Assembly: GCA_964017195.1 (NCBI GenBank) | Contig: OZ024895.1 | Coordinates: 20,459,534 to 20,523,533, forward strand | Length of the DNA stretch: 64,000 bases | DNA from: Siderastrea radians | Taxonomy: Eukaryota > Cnidaria > Anthozoa > Scleractinia > Rhizangiidae | Direction: 5' to 3' | Shown here: positions 11,669 to 20,514 of the stretch, piece by piece | Layout of the letters: every line of letters starts with the position of its first letter | Numbering within the stretch: the first letter of the stretch is position 1 | The notes under the pieces: model-generated | What the model saw: only the letters and a program-made list of their open reading frames with translations | Database searches by the model: none | Told to the model about the DNA's origin: nothing | Made by a program: the position numbers and the translations under genes

Positions 11669-14600
11669 CAAACTTTACGTTATTCACGAAGTCCACGATT
11701 TGCCGTCAGCCGACCGCGTGCTCAGTCATCAATTTAAGCCGATTCTTCCCATAAAGGAAGGAATAAGGAAAATGAGCCGGCTAAACGTCAGCTGATCATG
11801 ACCTTTTTGCGTCAAGCAGACATCTTAAAGGTCTAACAACTCCAACAACGCAGGATGCGGTGAAAGCGCCATTTGTTTGTTTTCAGTGAACACCTGAAAA
11901 TCGGTGAACTGGCAGAAGGCCAGAAGATAAGGAAAGATTCGAGGCAATCGCGTAAACTACAAACAGACTAGGGACTTTGTTTCCCTGCCGGTGCGTTTAG
12001 CCCAGCTGCTACTTTAAATGCTACTAATTAATGAGCATCTAATTGGCCAAGATTAAACACGACATCGACAAAGGCTTAGGGACCCTCTTCAAGCAAGTGA
12101 CAACCCTAACTAGAAGATCGCGAATGTCACGGAATGTGTTGGAATTAGGAGCCTGGATGTAAGACAAAATCGAAATAAAGCTATTGAGCAGTATTTTGCT
12201 ATAATCCGTTTACTGAAATTTTACAAAACTATAAGACCCTTTGGGAAAAAAGCGACTGTCGTCTGCTCACAGAGCAGCCATCGATTGCAATCGAGAAGAC
12301 GTATACACACACCACCGTATACACTGCATCTGCATACGGAACAATGTGCTTCATTCATTTCATTTGATGCTACACGTACTAACGAGAGCCATGTACGTGT
12401 AAGTACAATATTTTACCAATCTTGTTCTTGGTGCATTTCCGACCCTCTCTAGCTCTAGCCTTATAAACGGTGACCTGAACAGTGACAAAGCTTGGATTAC
12501 CCCAGGTTTTGCTTGTTAAACGTTTTTATCATTATGGATTACTGGCACGACAGTTCATAAATGTTATGACATGAAGAACGTACCTTGCAAGTTCAAGTGA
12601 AGAGGACATAATTGCTTTGCGTGAATTATCGTTCTGGCCGTCGATGATGTAACCTATGAAACCAAGTCCTTAGGGAAACACTGAAGCTATGCACATTGTT
12701 TTTTGAACGGCATTCAGCATCAATTAGAGCGACCAATAAAAATGCAAGAATATATTACTTGACGCGATTGTTATGTCTACGTCAAATAACGCTTTGTAAC
12801 GCTAATCAGTGTAGGATCAAGCATCCGGTCCGAAAAGAATTAATTCGTGATGGCCATAAAAGATTAGCAAAACGTAAAGCAAATTATGCTCTCATGAGGT
12901 AGTCGTGTCTGTTAGACAGCACTCTGCGTGCAAGCATTTCTAGTGAACTGTGTGTCATCAAAAGAGCGAGTGACGTCATTTGGGGACCTTACTTGCAGAC
13001 CTGTCACTTTCGGGAAAACAAAATTGTAGTGTACTAGATAACCTTTTCTCTCCGGGAGCCTTGCCTTACTAATCACAGCTTTCAATGTGATGTTTTAAGC
13101 TCGAGTCTCCGAAGAGAGTCCGGAGTTTTAGCCAATGACCTTGCAACATGAAAATGTGCGAACTTTAAATTATCCCGGTCAACTAGCGATTGTTCTAGGA
13201 TATTTCTCCTTGTAATTCAACGTATTAAACAATACCGTTTAATTTTGCTAGAATTTGAGCACAGCAATAACCTCTAACGAAGAATACAACCTCCTTCAGT
13301 CTATTTGCATAGGTTGCCCAAGCTCACTCAACGAATTATCACGAGGGGTGTCAACTGTAACACTTGCTGTTTGAACAGCACTACACAGTAATGGGGGTAG
13401 TCCCGAAAATCTGGAACAACCTCCCGATTTTGTTATGAAGCTCCCACAAAAATAATAAACGATATCAAAAATTACAGTTGGAAAAAGAGACGGAGAAGAA
13501 GACGAAAACGTGCTCCGTCTCTCCTCAGTATCAACCCACCTTATCTTTTCGTCCGATTGAACCACATTTCGCCGATGTTACGCAGCTTACATTTCCTCCG
13601 TCTCTTCTGGCCGCTTACTCTTAGAGGTAAGCAGAGGAGACGGCTGAAATTTAGGCTACGTTCCTACTAGAATAGACTGTGGGAAGCTAAAAGAGGAGAG
13701 CCAATTTGCATTGTGTTTACTGACTGTATTAGTAACGGCCAGCAGTTCTAAACGATGCTGTTGCGAAGTATAGGTCTTCAGAAATTATGGTAAACAGATA
13801 GCCGCATTGAAAACTAAAATGTCAAAATTAGTTTCTAAAGATGCTGGTTCGGTGGGTCCGGGAAAGTATCTTTTCAACTTGATAGTAGCTTGAGTTAAAA
13901 TAAGGTAAATTGGCCACTGTAAGGAGATTCAAACACTATTGATCTTTGTTTATTGTAAATCTGTAGCACGCTAAGTATGGGCACCAGACAGGAAAATGTA
14001 AGCAAAATACATGAAATGTCATTTTCTGTTTTCTCCGATTGTTTCAGGGCCTTCAAAATGGATATTAATTTAAATACGATAACACTGATTGATTTGTTCG
14101 GTTTCTGTAGCTAAAACGTTTTTTTGTTTTAAGTCGCAGAGCGTTATAGGAAACAAATCTTATCGGCCGAATTACCGAGCTGCTGTTTGCTCTACAAAAA
14201 TGCTACCTGACTTAATTTCGTATTAGATACGAGATAAAACAAAAGGAATTAATTTTCCTCTGTTACAAAGGTTAGGTTTTTAGATGACATGCAGGCAAAC
14301 ATTTTTCCACAGTTAAACCCGAATTTCTGAGGCGGTTATTATCTTCCGAACTGGTATTCTAGAGAAATAACTGGTTAATTGGATGCCCCTGCCTGACTCA
14401 AGGTCCGGCGTGTGTTTTGTGCACCTCTTTGTTTTGAGAGACCAAGGCCGAAGACAGAATAAATTTCTTCAGGATGTTTCTTTTCTTTGATCGCGGTCAG
14501 GTGTAAACACCTGTAAGTCGTGTAAACTTGAACCAAGAGTGGACTTACTTTCGACATTTCTATCCATATATTTTTGTCAAGACAAGCTGAAGCAAATAGA

Positions 14601-15734
14601 CAGGTCCATTTTGGACGCGCTGCTTCTCTTAGACAAAAGGTTGGCATATTCCATAATTTTGGAACTGGAATGAAATCGGTATTTTTCAGTTAGCTTTGTC
14701 GAGACTAAAATAGCAATCGTTCTATTGTCATTTTGACGCTGGTGATAACTCAGTGAGTTTGCAATGTATATGCCTGGGGAAGGTTCCCCTATTAAAAAAA
14801 AAGGAAAGAAAATTTTACAAGGTATCCTTAAGAGGGGCCAGCACCTCGTTTTGTGGGCATAGTTATGTCTCCAGTAGTATTTTTCCGGGATTCTACCTTA
14901 AAAAGGGCGAAAATAATTCTGGCTATTTCAGATTGTTAGTGCCTCAGCGATTACCTAATAGAAAAGTGCTCACAAAGCAAAGCCGATTTCTAGAAGGTAT
15001 CTCTGTATTATCTTTGACAGACACCTAGGCGACAGCATTTAAATTATCCCTCAAGGGTAGATTGAAACTATCGTTTAATATTTTTCACTGCTTAAACTTA
15101 AAAATAACCGGCCCTGGTATAAACCAATTTCAGAGTGGCCAACCCTGATATTTCAACGTTGCTTACAGTAAGCAGGGTAAAGAAGGCAAATAGCACAGAG
15201 AAGAATAACTTTTATCTCCTTAAGGTCATTCCCCCGAATTAAAATTTAACATAGGATTTTTGTCAAACTTTCACAAGTTGTTATCTATCGGGCAATGTTT
15301 TGAAAAATAAAATAAAAAGAATAGGTCCCCATGTTCGTTTACGAGATACCAGCGTCTCAAGTTACCCCATAATTCCTTTCAATTTCGCCTAACGAACACA
15401 TGTCTATTTGATCAGTTTACGCTACGTTCCGTAGGCAGAGGAAGCACATGATTAAAGCAAACCTTGAAACAATGTACTAGATGGAAAACATCGCTAACAA
15501 GGAACAATTTACTATAAGGTTTATGGCAGATGCTCGAAGCATCAGACGAAATTGACTTAAAACCTTCCTTACGTGCGTGTTCTCGAGGTCGTGATTTCAT
15601 CTCCGTGAGCAACGCGTTTCTCGTAATAATTTTTGTTTTGAACATGTGTTTTCTTTCTAACTCTTTGAACAAAAAGAGGATAAATGGTAGGTCAAAAATA
15701 TTTGAAAAAAAAGATAGGTCCCCATGCTTGCTTA
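11669..15734. other. 4-kb gene-poor host stretch
   Basis: AT-rich, with only short ORFs on both strands (longest 115 codons) and no recognisable motifs. No exon of the neighbouring transporter genes was found here. The Polinton target site lies at its right edge. Confidence 0.5.
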
Positions 15735-15740
15735 AGAGTA
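15735..15740. repeat. Left target-site duplication of the Polinton
   Basis: AGAGTA directly abuts the outer end of the left TIR. The identical hexamer abuts the right TIR at 38185-38190. Six-base duplications are the hallmark of Polinton/Maverick integration. Confidence 0.92.
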
Positions 15741-16041
15741 AGTAGTAAAGGGCGCCCATCTGGGAGTTAATCCTGGCTTCTGATTGGTCGAGTGACGTCA
15801 GAAGTCACGTGATGGTGGGAAACCGCGGACCAGTGGTAAAAAGGGATCGCGGGCTCACCGGAAGTCACGTGGTTTGGGAAACCGCTGACCAGTGGTAAAA
15901 AGGGATCGTGGGCTCAGGCAACCGGAAGTCACGGGGAAACCGCTGACCAGGTGGAAAATTCGATCGTGGGCTCAAGGGGAAGGAAAACCGCTGAGAAACG
16001 CGGGCGCAAAGTCCAAAGTCCAAGTCGGGCGGCGGGGGTGA
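15741..16041 (+). repeat. Left terminal inverted repeat (301 bp)
   Basis: Identical by eye to the right arm except for one missing 53-bp unit. It is built of imperfect units with gaccagtggtaaaaaggga and accggaagtcac. Near the tip it holds an inverted CCAAT box (attgg), a perfect CRE palindrome TGACGTCA (15793-15800) and an E-box CACGTG (15806-15811). In protein-primed replicons such termini serve as replication origins. Confidence 0.95.
15793..15811. promoter_or_regulatory. CRE (TGACGTCA) plus E-box (CACGTG) in the left TIR
   Basis: Two perfect palindromic transcription-factor sites five bases apart, preceded by an inverted CCAAT box at about 15783. The same trio is mirrored in the right TIR (38114-38132). 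Binding is inferred from motif only. Confidence 0.5.
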
Positions 16042-16148
16042 CCCATATATGGCCCATATATGGGTTTGATATGGTTTTGATATGGCACCAGTCCAACTGG
16101 GGCAGCGGGGCAAATATAAATGTAAACACTAAGTGAGGGCGGCTCCAT
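16042..16148. other. Spacer between left TIR and first gene
   Basis: Contains the repeated palindromic words catatatggcccatatatggg and gatatggttttgatatgg. It is the 3' flank of the minus-strand RING gene. No ORF. Confidence 0.4.
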
Positions 16149-16610
16149 TTAAACAAGGCCGAACCCTTCAACTCTCCCGAAAAAGTCAACGAACATAAGT
16201 GTCATGGAACATTCTGAACTGATACAGGTTTTCATCCGTGAAATGGCTTGGGTTTTGGTGCGCCCCAGAAAGTAGAGGGTTTTCCGGTGGGGCTCATAGG
16301 GATCGCGCAGTTCTCCCCAGAATCCTTGTAGGGCGTTGCCGTCTTCATAACAAACACCATACCACACAGGATTGTCTTTCCAATCGGTCTTGACCTGCTG
16401 GACAAACTCCGGGTCTTCTTTCCATTCTTCATGGAGGACTTCAAGGACGGAAAGAGGAACGATGTGTTGACAGCGAGGACATAGGAGGGTCTGACCGTTC
16501 TGGTGGTATTGGGTGACACAGGCGACATGACAAGGTTGACCACAACACCTCAACGTGGTATAATTGGCGACAGGTGTCAAACAGATCGCACAGGGGTCGG
16601 GTTGCGCCAT
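16149..16610 (-). CDS. RING-finger protein, candidate ubiquitin ligase
   Basis: 153 aa. The N-terminus has C7-x2-C10, then C22 C23, C27 H28, C31 and C44-P-R-C47, a RING-type cross-brace pattern. The usual fourth ligand (His after C-G) is replaced by Gln25, so C22 or C27 may fill that place. The remaining 100 residues are unfamiliar. It is the last of three closely packed minus-strand genes: its ATG overlaps the stop of the upstream gene (TGATG). Viral RING proteins often redirect host ubiquitination; that role here is inference. Transcription probably starts at the shared TATA box near 17044-17053. Confidence 0.75.
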   Translation of the reverse strand: MAQPDPCAICLTPVANYTTLRCCGQPCHVACVTQYHQNGQTLLCPRCQHIVPLSVLEVLHEEWKEDPEFVQQVKTDWKDNPVWYGVCYEDGNALQGFWGELRDPYEPHRKTLYFLGRTKTQAISRMKTCISSECSMTLMFVDFFGRVEGFGLV

Positions 16611-16816
16611 CAGGCCAAAGGATCAAAGAGAGGATTGGTCAAGAGCTGAAATTCGATGAGGGTGATGATGCCTTCTTGGCGGAGGCGGTACACTTCTTGA
16701 TAAGGGAGTTGGTACCGTAAAGGTTGGACCAACTCTAAGATTTGCCGGCGGATGTGTCCTAGACGTTGTAGGATTTTCACGGCTTCCGGGCTGACCTTAT
16801 CGGCTTTGTCACTCAT
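16610..16816 (-). CDS. Small protein, paralogue of the adjacent upstream gene
   Basis: 68 aa, MSDKADKVSPEAVKILQRLG..., predicted helical. It shares the layout SPEA-x-x-(hydrophobic)-x-RL followed by leucine-rich heptads with the 65-aa protein encoded immediately upstream (16817-17014), suggesting tandem duplication. Start ATG follows the upstream stop directly (TAAATG), and its own stop overlaps the RING gene start. Function unknown. Confidence 0.65.
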   Translation of the reverse strand: MSDKADKVSPEAVKILQRLGHIRRQILELVQPLRYQLPYQEVYRLRQEGIITLIEFQLLTNPLFDPLA

Positions 16817-17014
16817 TTACCACCGGTAGTAGTTTTTCAAAGTTAATAAACACGATTCGTGACGACTGAGATGTTTGGTACTGTGAAGACGAAGCAGTTC
16901 AAAATAAGAAGCTTTGAAGCGGATCTCCTCCAAATCTTTTTCCAGTTGAGTCAACAAGGCGCGTAGACGGTCAATCACTTGTTGGGCTTCTGGACTAATC
17001 TCTGGATCATCCAT
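16817..17014 (-). CDS. Small protein, first gene of the left minus-strand cluster
   Basis: 65 aa, MDDPEISPEAQQVIDRLRAL..., with a short coiled-coil-like segment (TQLEKDLEEIRFKA). Paralogue of the next gene. It lies about 30 nt downstream of a TATA box (reverse of ttttttatag, 17044-17053) within a bidirectional promoter. Function unknown; position suggests early expression. Confidence 0.65.
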   Translation of the reverse strand: MDDPEISPEAQQVIDRLRALLTQLEKDLEEIRFKASYFELLRLHSTKHLSRHESCLLTLKNYYRW

Positions 17015-17039
17015 GAGTGTGAAAGATGGAAGGGACCGG

Positions 17040-17194
17040 TGGGTTTTTTATAGAGAAACAAAAGGGTCACGTGGGAGGGAAGGGGCCAATGAGAAGGAGG
17101 CCCCATGATGCTTTGGGAGAGAACGGGGTGGGGGGACCCCCCTCCCCCCTCCTTAGATAGACCATGAGGCATTGCGCGGATCGGGGTATATAAG
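17040..17194. promoter_or_regulatory. Bidirectional promoter cassette, copy 1
   Basis: Drives the minus cluster (TATA at 17044-17053) and the plus gene at 17249 (tatataag, 17187-17194). Read on the minus strand, it matches copy 2 at 32770-32925. Shared parts in order are a g-run gggggtccccccacccc, ggggcct, a CCAAT box in reverse (cattggcc), cacgtgaccctttt and ctctataaaa. Confidence 0.75.
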
Positions 17195-17248
17195 TCAAGG
17201 GAGGCCCCAGGACGTCACTCCTAGCTTTGAGCCGGTCCTGAGTGACTT

Positions 17249-17809
17249 ATGTTAGTTGGTGGGGCAAAAATGTCTGAAACGAGAAGGCCGTTGGGTTCCC
17301 TGGGCAGTGAAATGAATGTGAGTGGAGAAGAGAGCTTGAGGAGGAGAGCAGGGCCGGAGTTGACCCCATTGGACCACCACACGAGGCGAGTGTACGAAAG
17401 GCGAGAAGAAGCGTGGCGCCCCCTCAACAAACATCGCGTGGCCGCATTTATTCGTATGTTTCTTCTGTGTTTGGTGGAGAGGGAGAATGGCCACCGCCGG
17501 GGATTCCCACACCCAGATATCGTGAAGATGCTGCACAGGCCCCTTATTACGAGGGTCATCCCCTTTATTTGTCGTCGCCTGGCGTACACCATGGATCCCA
17601 CGTTTTGGATTATTAGTTTCGAGGATTTTAAGGAACTGGACCATTATTTAATTAATCACCTGCGACGAGTGCATGCAGCGGACCGTTGGCAGCAAATTGT
17701 TTATTTTTTTAAAGAAGTGGAGAGACAACGAGAGGACGAGAGGCGATGGTTGGAGGAGATGGAGAGGGAGGCGGTGGAGATAGTGAATCGGGTGTTGGAA
17801 GAACAATGA
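17249..17809 (+). CDS. Unknown Arg/Glu-rich helical protein
   Basis: 186 aa from ATG 17249; the ATG at 17270 (aaaaATGtct) is an equally good start, giving 179 aa. The centre has a hydrophobic segment (AAFIRMFLLCLVER) and aromatic patches (DPTFWIISFEDF). The C-terminal 50 residues are highly charged (VERQREDERRWLEEMER) and likely coiled coil. TATA box at 17187-17194. It is convergent with the SLOG gene. I do not recognise the family; the shape suggests a regulatory or scaffold role, but that is a guess. Confidence 0.65.
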   Translation: MLVGGAKMSETRRPLGSLGSEMNVSGEESLRRRAGPELTPLDHHTRRVYERREEAWRPLNKHRVAAFIRMFLLCLVERENGHRRGFPHPDIVKMLHRPLITRVIPFICRRLAYTMDPTFWIISFEDFKELDHYLINHLRRVHAADRWQQIVYFFKEVERQREDERRWLEEMEREAVEIVNRVLEEQ

Positions 17810-18072
17810 ACATTTTTTATTCCTGTTGAGTTTATTGTGAGTCAAGGCAACTGTGAGTCAAGACCAACTATTTATGATGAACGTGCAAAACCAGTGTTGT
17901 CAGTTTTTTTAAATTTTTTAATTAAAAAGAGTTGATGTTTTTTTTTTTTACAAAGGGTTGTCTGTCTTGTTGCCACGCGGGCGCACCTATTTACAATTGG
18001 AAAAACTACAATTGGAAAAGTAAAAACTAAAAAAAGGGCTATGTACAATTCAAAAAGTAAAAACTAAAACCA
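17810..18072. terminator. AT-rich convergent 3' region
   Basis: Between the plus gene ending at 17809 and the minus gene ending at 18073. Rich in T and A runs (tttttttttttta, attttttaattaaaaa). It has no perfect AATAAA in the obvious place, so polyadenylation is inferred from composition only. Confidence 0.35.
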
Positions 18073-18762
18073 TTACAAATGAAAGTCTTCCAGTTCCAGA
18101 CGTAATTGATCAATGTTCTCGGGGAGACAGAAGGTGCGGTTGAATAAGGCTTGAATTTCGGCTCGGGTTTTCTCGTCCACCTCCCGGGATCCTACCACGG
18201 CACTGCTTTGATGAAGGGTGGGCTTTTTAGGTCCCCAAGGGACAAATTGACTGCCAGTGACCAGGGTGGCGGCATTCTCATTGACTTGGTAGTAATGGTC
18301 CGAACGGTACCATGATTGACTGGGAATGTCAAAGAGATAGACGGGTTTGCCTTGATCCATAGCCAATTGCACAGTCCAACCGGTACCCCCTTTCACGCGT
18401 TTCTGATCCTGTTCCAAGATGCCAAAGGCATAGACGGTATGGGCTTTCTTGGCCAATTGATAATTGCGTTGCAGCAATTGCAGGGTGTAAAAATGACTGG
18501 GCATCCGTTTCCCTAGTTTCTCCGCTGCCTGGTGAAGATGAGGGTTGGCTAGCATCAGGACTTCCACCGTAGAAGGGGTGATGAACGTGGCTCGAGGATG
18601 GTTCGGGGGGACGAGCACTTCGACTTGCATCCCAAACTGTTTACCCAGTTCTTCCACGAGTTCATCCGTACCTTTGGCGCCCCCGGTGTACACCACATGG
18701 CCATGACCAATTTGGAGTTCCAAGGCGGCCACATCTCCGATCATGTCGATGTCTGGGGGCAT
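18073..18762 (-). CDS. SLOG-domain (DprA/YpsA-like Rossmann) nucleotide-binding protein
   Basis: 229 aa. The motif HVVYTGGAKGTDELVEELG is the diagnostic SLOG/DUF2493 nucleotide-binding loop (V..GGAKG.D.LA), followed by alternating strands and helices (VEVLVPPNHPRATF, HTVYAFGILE, GGTGWTVQLAMDQGKPVYLF). A second Rossmann-like strand-loop, SAVVGSREVDEKT, occurs near the C-terminus. SLOG proteins bind nucleotides or nucleotide-derived ligands and often act as sensors. The strand expected before helix 1 lies in the overlapping upstream frame (18741-18971), so this ORF may be the 3' part of a broken gene. I know of no described role for SLOG in a Polinton. Confidence 0.75.
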   Translation of the reverse strand: MPPDIDMIGDVAALELQIGHGHVVYTGGAKGTDELVEELGKQFGMQVEVLVPPNHPRATFITPSTVEVLMLANPHLHQAAEKLGKRMPSHFYTLQLLQRNYQLAKKAHTVYAFGILEQDQKRVKGGTGWTVQLAMDQGKPVYLFDIPSQSWYRSDHYYQVNENAATLVTGSQFVPWGPKKPTLHQSSAVVGSREVDEKTRAEIQALFNRTFCLPENIDQLRLELEDFHL

Positions 18763-18971
18763 TCGTTGGGAAATACGTACCCGGTGTCTGGGCCTACAAT
18801 AGCTAGAATCTCCGAGGGAGTCAACCCTAAGGCCAAACCGAAATCAATGACGTGGTGCTGTCGGCACTGTTGGAACGTGAATCCCGCGGCTAGACCTCGT
18901 TTGACCCGTTCAGCCAAATAGTCTTCAGTGGAAGGAAAGTCGTCTCGGTTGAGATCTTGGTAGTAGTCCAT
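18741..18971 (-). CDS. N-terminal part of the SLOG gene in another frame
   Basis: 76 aa, MDYYQDLNRDDFPSTEDYLAE..., including a Rossmann-like strand EILAIVGPDTGYVF just before the frame ends. It overlaps the SLOG ORF by 22 nt at a run of five C residues (18754-18760 region). The simplest reading is one gene split by a one-base length change in that run; two overlapping genes, or an assembly error, are alternatives. Minus-strand TATA-like ctatttaag at about 19008-19016. Confidence 0.55.
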   Translation of the reverse strand: MDYYQDLNRDDFPSTEDYLAERVKRGLAAGFTFQQCRQHHVIDFGLALGLTPSEILAIVGPDTGYVFPNECPQTST

Positions 18972-19020
18972 CTACTTGGAATGATAACTCAGGGACCAAG
19001 GAACCCTCTTAAATAGGGCA

Positions 19021-19240
19021 AGCTGACCAATGGGAAGACAAGAGGTCCTTATAAGGGCATAACAAGCTGACCAATGGGAAGAGGAGACGTCCTTATATGG
19101 GTAGGGGAAGCTGACCAATGGGAAGAGGAGACGTCCTTATATGGGTAGGGGAAGCTGACCAATGGGAAGAGGAGAAGTCCTTATAGGGTCATGAAAAGCT
19201 GACCAATGAGAGCCAAGGGTCCTGGGTATAAAAAAGGCAG
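19021..19240. repeat. Five tandem 44-bp repeats with CCAAT boxes (divergent promoter)
   Basis: Units start agctgaccaatggga at 19021, 19065, 19109, 19153 and 19197, exactly 44 bp apart, each ending in a gtccttata-type word. They sit between the divergent SLOG (minus) and GRF (plus) genes. The plus TATA (tataaaaa, 19227-19234) is in the last unit. Repeated CCAAT boxes suggest an NF-Y-responsive promoter; inferred. Confidence 0.8.
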
Positions 19241-19265
19241 GGGTGGGTGAAAAATCGTGAGCACG

Positions 19266-19949
19266 ATGTCTGTGGATCGGAAGAGAAAGTCAAGCGACCC
19301 TCCTTCGGGGAAGAAGAAAAAGAAGAACACCATTCAAACGATGACGCTCGTGGACTGTGATCCGGTGGTGCGCGAAGTGGTGGAAGATACCCGAGCCGTG
19401 GTGGAAGATATGATGAAAGAATTGAATGACATGGTGGAGCAATCGACCCCGGCAATGACGCCTGTGTATGATCCTCCCAGTTCGGTGGACTATATGGTAT
19501 GCCCTTGCCATGATGTGCGTTTGGAGGCACGAGAATCTCAAAAGGGGTGGAAGTATGTGAAATGTCCCATCCAGCCCTGTTTGCTGTTTTGTGGCCAAGA
19601 TCAAGCTCTGGAGTATATGAAAGCCGTGTATAGTCAACCTCATCTAGAAGTGCTGGACATGTGGACTTGTTTGCAATGCTTTTGCCGTGAACCCGCCACG
19701 CTGCAACAGAGCCATTCGACCCAGAACCCCGATCGTTTGTTTCTGAATTGTTCCAAGAAAACGTGTGGCTTCTTCCGATGGGCCGATCAACCCTTGGGTC
19801 CCAAGTACTGGAGTTGGTTTCATGACAACCCGCCCAAGAAAGCCGATCAACAAGCTGAAATACCCAGCCGTGATGCTCAAGGGTATCCCAAGCGGGGCGT
19901 GGACATCCAGGCCCACCGCCCCCTCGAAGGAAAGAGGATCGGCCCCTGA
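19266..19949 (+). CDS. GRF zinc-finger protein, C-terminus frame-disrupted
   Basis: About 227 aa from ATG 19266. An N-terminal basic stretch (KRKSSDPP, KKKKKN) is a likely nuclear localisation signal. Two Cys/His modules follow: CPCH...C...C near residues 80-110, and near residues 135-180 a clear GRF-type finger with CLQCFCREPA, NPDRLFLNCS and CGFFRWADQP. GRF fingers bind single-stranded nucleic acid and occur in topoisomerase III, NEIL3 and APE2, so a role in DNA replication or repair is plausible. The frame ends at 19949, but a Pro-rich charged reading continues in another frame to 20110, suggesting a frameshift. Confidence 0.75.
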   Translation: MSVDRKRKSSDPPSGKKKKKNTIQTMTLVDCDPVVREVVEDTRAVVEDMMKELNDMVEQSTPAMTPVYDPPSSVDYMVCPCHDVRLEARESQKGWKYVKCPIQPCLLFCGQDQALEYMKAVYSQPHLEVLDMWTCLQCFCREPATLQQSHSTQNPDRLFLNCSKKTCGFFRWADQPLGPKYWSWFHDNPPKKADQQAEIPSRDAQGYPKRGVDIQAHRPLEGKRIGP

Positions 19950-20110
19950 CAGACTATGAGAAACAATTGCTACGAGAAATTCAAGAGCTCAAGAACCGTC
20001 AAGAAATGATGGTGGCCCCAGCGCCACCACCCCCCAAGTACAGTGACAGTGTGGACAACTGGCAGAAAGATCTCGAGACCGTCACTTGTGGCCGTCTAGG
20101 TCTCTTTTAA
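19886..20110 (+). pseudogene. Out-of-frame 3' continuation of the GRF gene
   Basis: In the frame shifted by two bases from the GRF ORF, a stop-free stretch encodes a proline run, then a charged helix (DYEKQLLREIQELKNRQ), then PAPPPPKYSD and a TAA at 20108-20110. Its composition is protein-like and it has no start of its own. It is best read as the lost C-terminus of the GRF gene. Confidence 0.5.
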
Positions 20111-20151
20111 TGTATTAAAAAGGAGTAGGAATAAAATTTTTTATTTAGTCC

Positions 20152-20514
20152 ATGGAGTCTGTTGTGTGTGATGCGTGGGAGTCTGTCTGGTCCTTGGGGC
20201 AATGGCAATGCCATCAACCCCTGTGCCAAGTGTTATATGATCACCAACCCGGGTCCAACATCCCTATTCCCCCATGTCCCGAGGACACGCATCCTCTCCA
20301 CGTCTTTGAAGAAACCCACGTGGATCGTAACCTGTATCGGTGGGTGGTGTTTGTCGTATGGTTAAAAGCCCACCCGAACGCCTGGCGATGGTATCGAATC
20401 ATTCAAAAGGCGCATCCCCACACGGTCCCCACCATACCGGCTTTATGGGCTGAATGCCAGAACGTATGGCCCCTCGAAAGAAAACTCAACGCTGGGGCTC
20501 GTCCTCATGGTTGA
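20152..20514 (+). CDS. Unknown Trp-rich protein upstream of integrase
   Basis: 120 aa, MESVVCDAWESVWSLGQWQC... with ten or more tryptophans and a central segment RNLYRWVVFVVWLKAHP. It overlaps the integrase start by about 60 nt in another frame and follows an AT-rich leader (ataaaattttttatttag). Codon use resembles the neighbours, supporting a real gene. Family not recognised; candidate small virion or integration accessory protein. Confidence 0.6.
   Translation: MESVVCDAWESVWSLGQWQCHQPLCQVLYDHQPGSNIPIPPCPEDTHPLHVFEETHVDRNLYRWVVFVVWLKAHPNAWRWYRIIQKAHPHTVPTIPALWAECQNVWPLERKLNAGARPHG

Noticed and set aside
15865..16113. ORFs inside the left TIR (and the mirrored ones in the right TIR)
   Set aside because: They are repeat-unit translations and appear in both arms; no promoter or motif.
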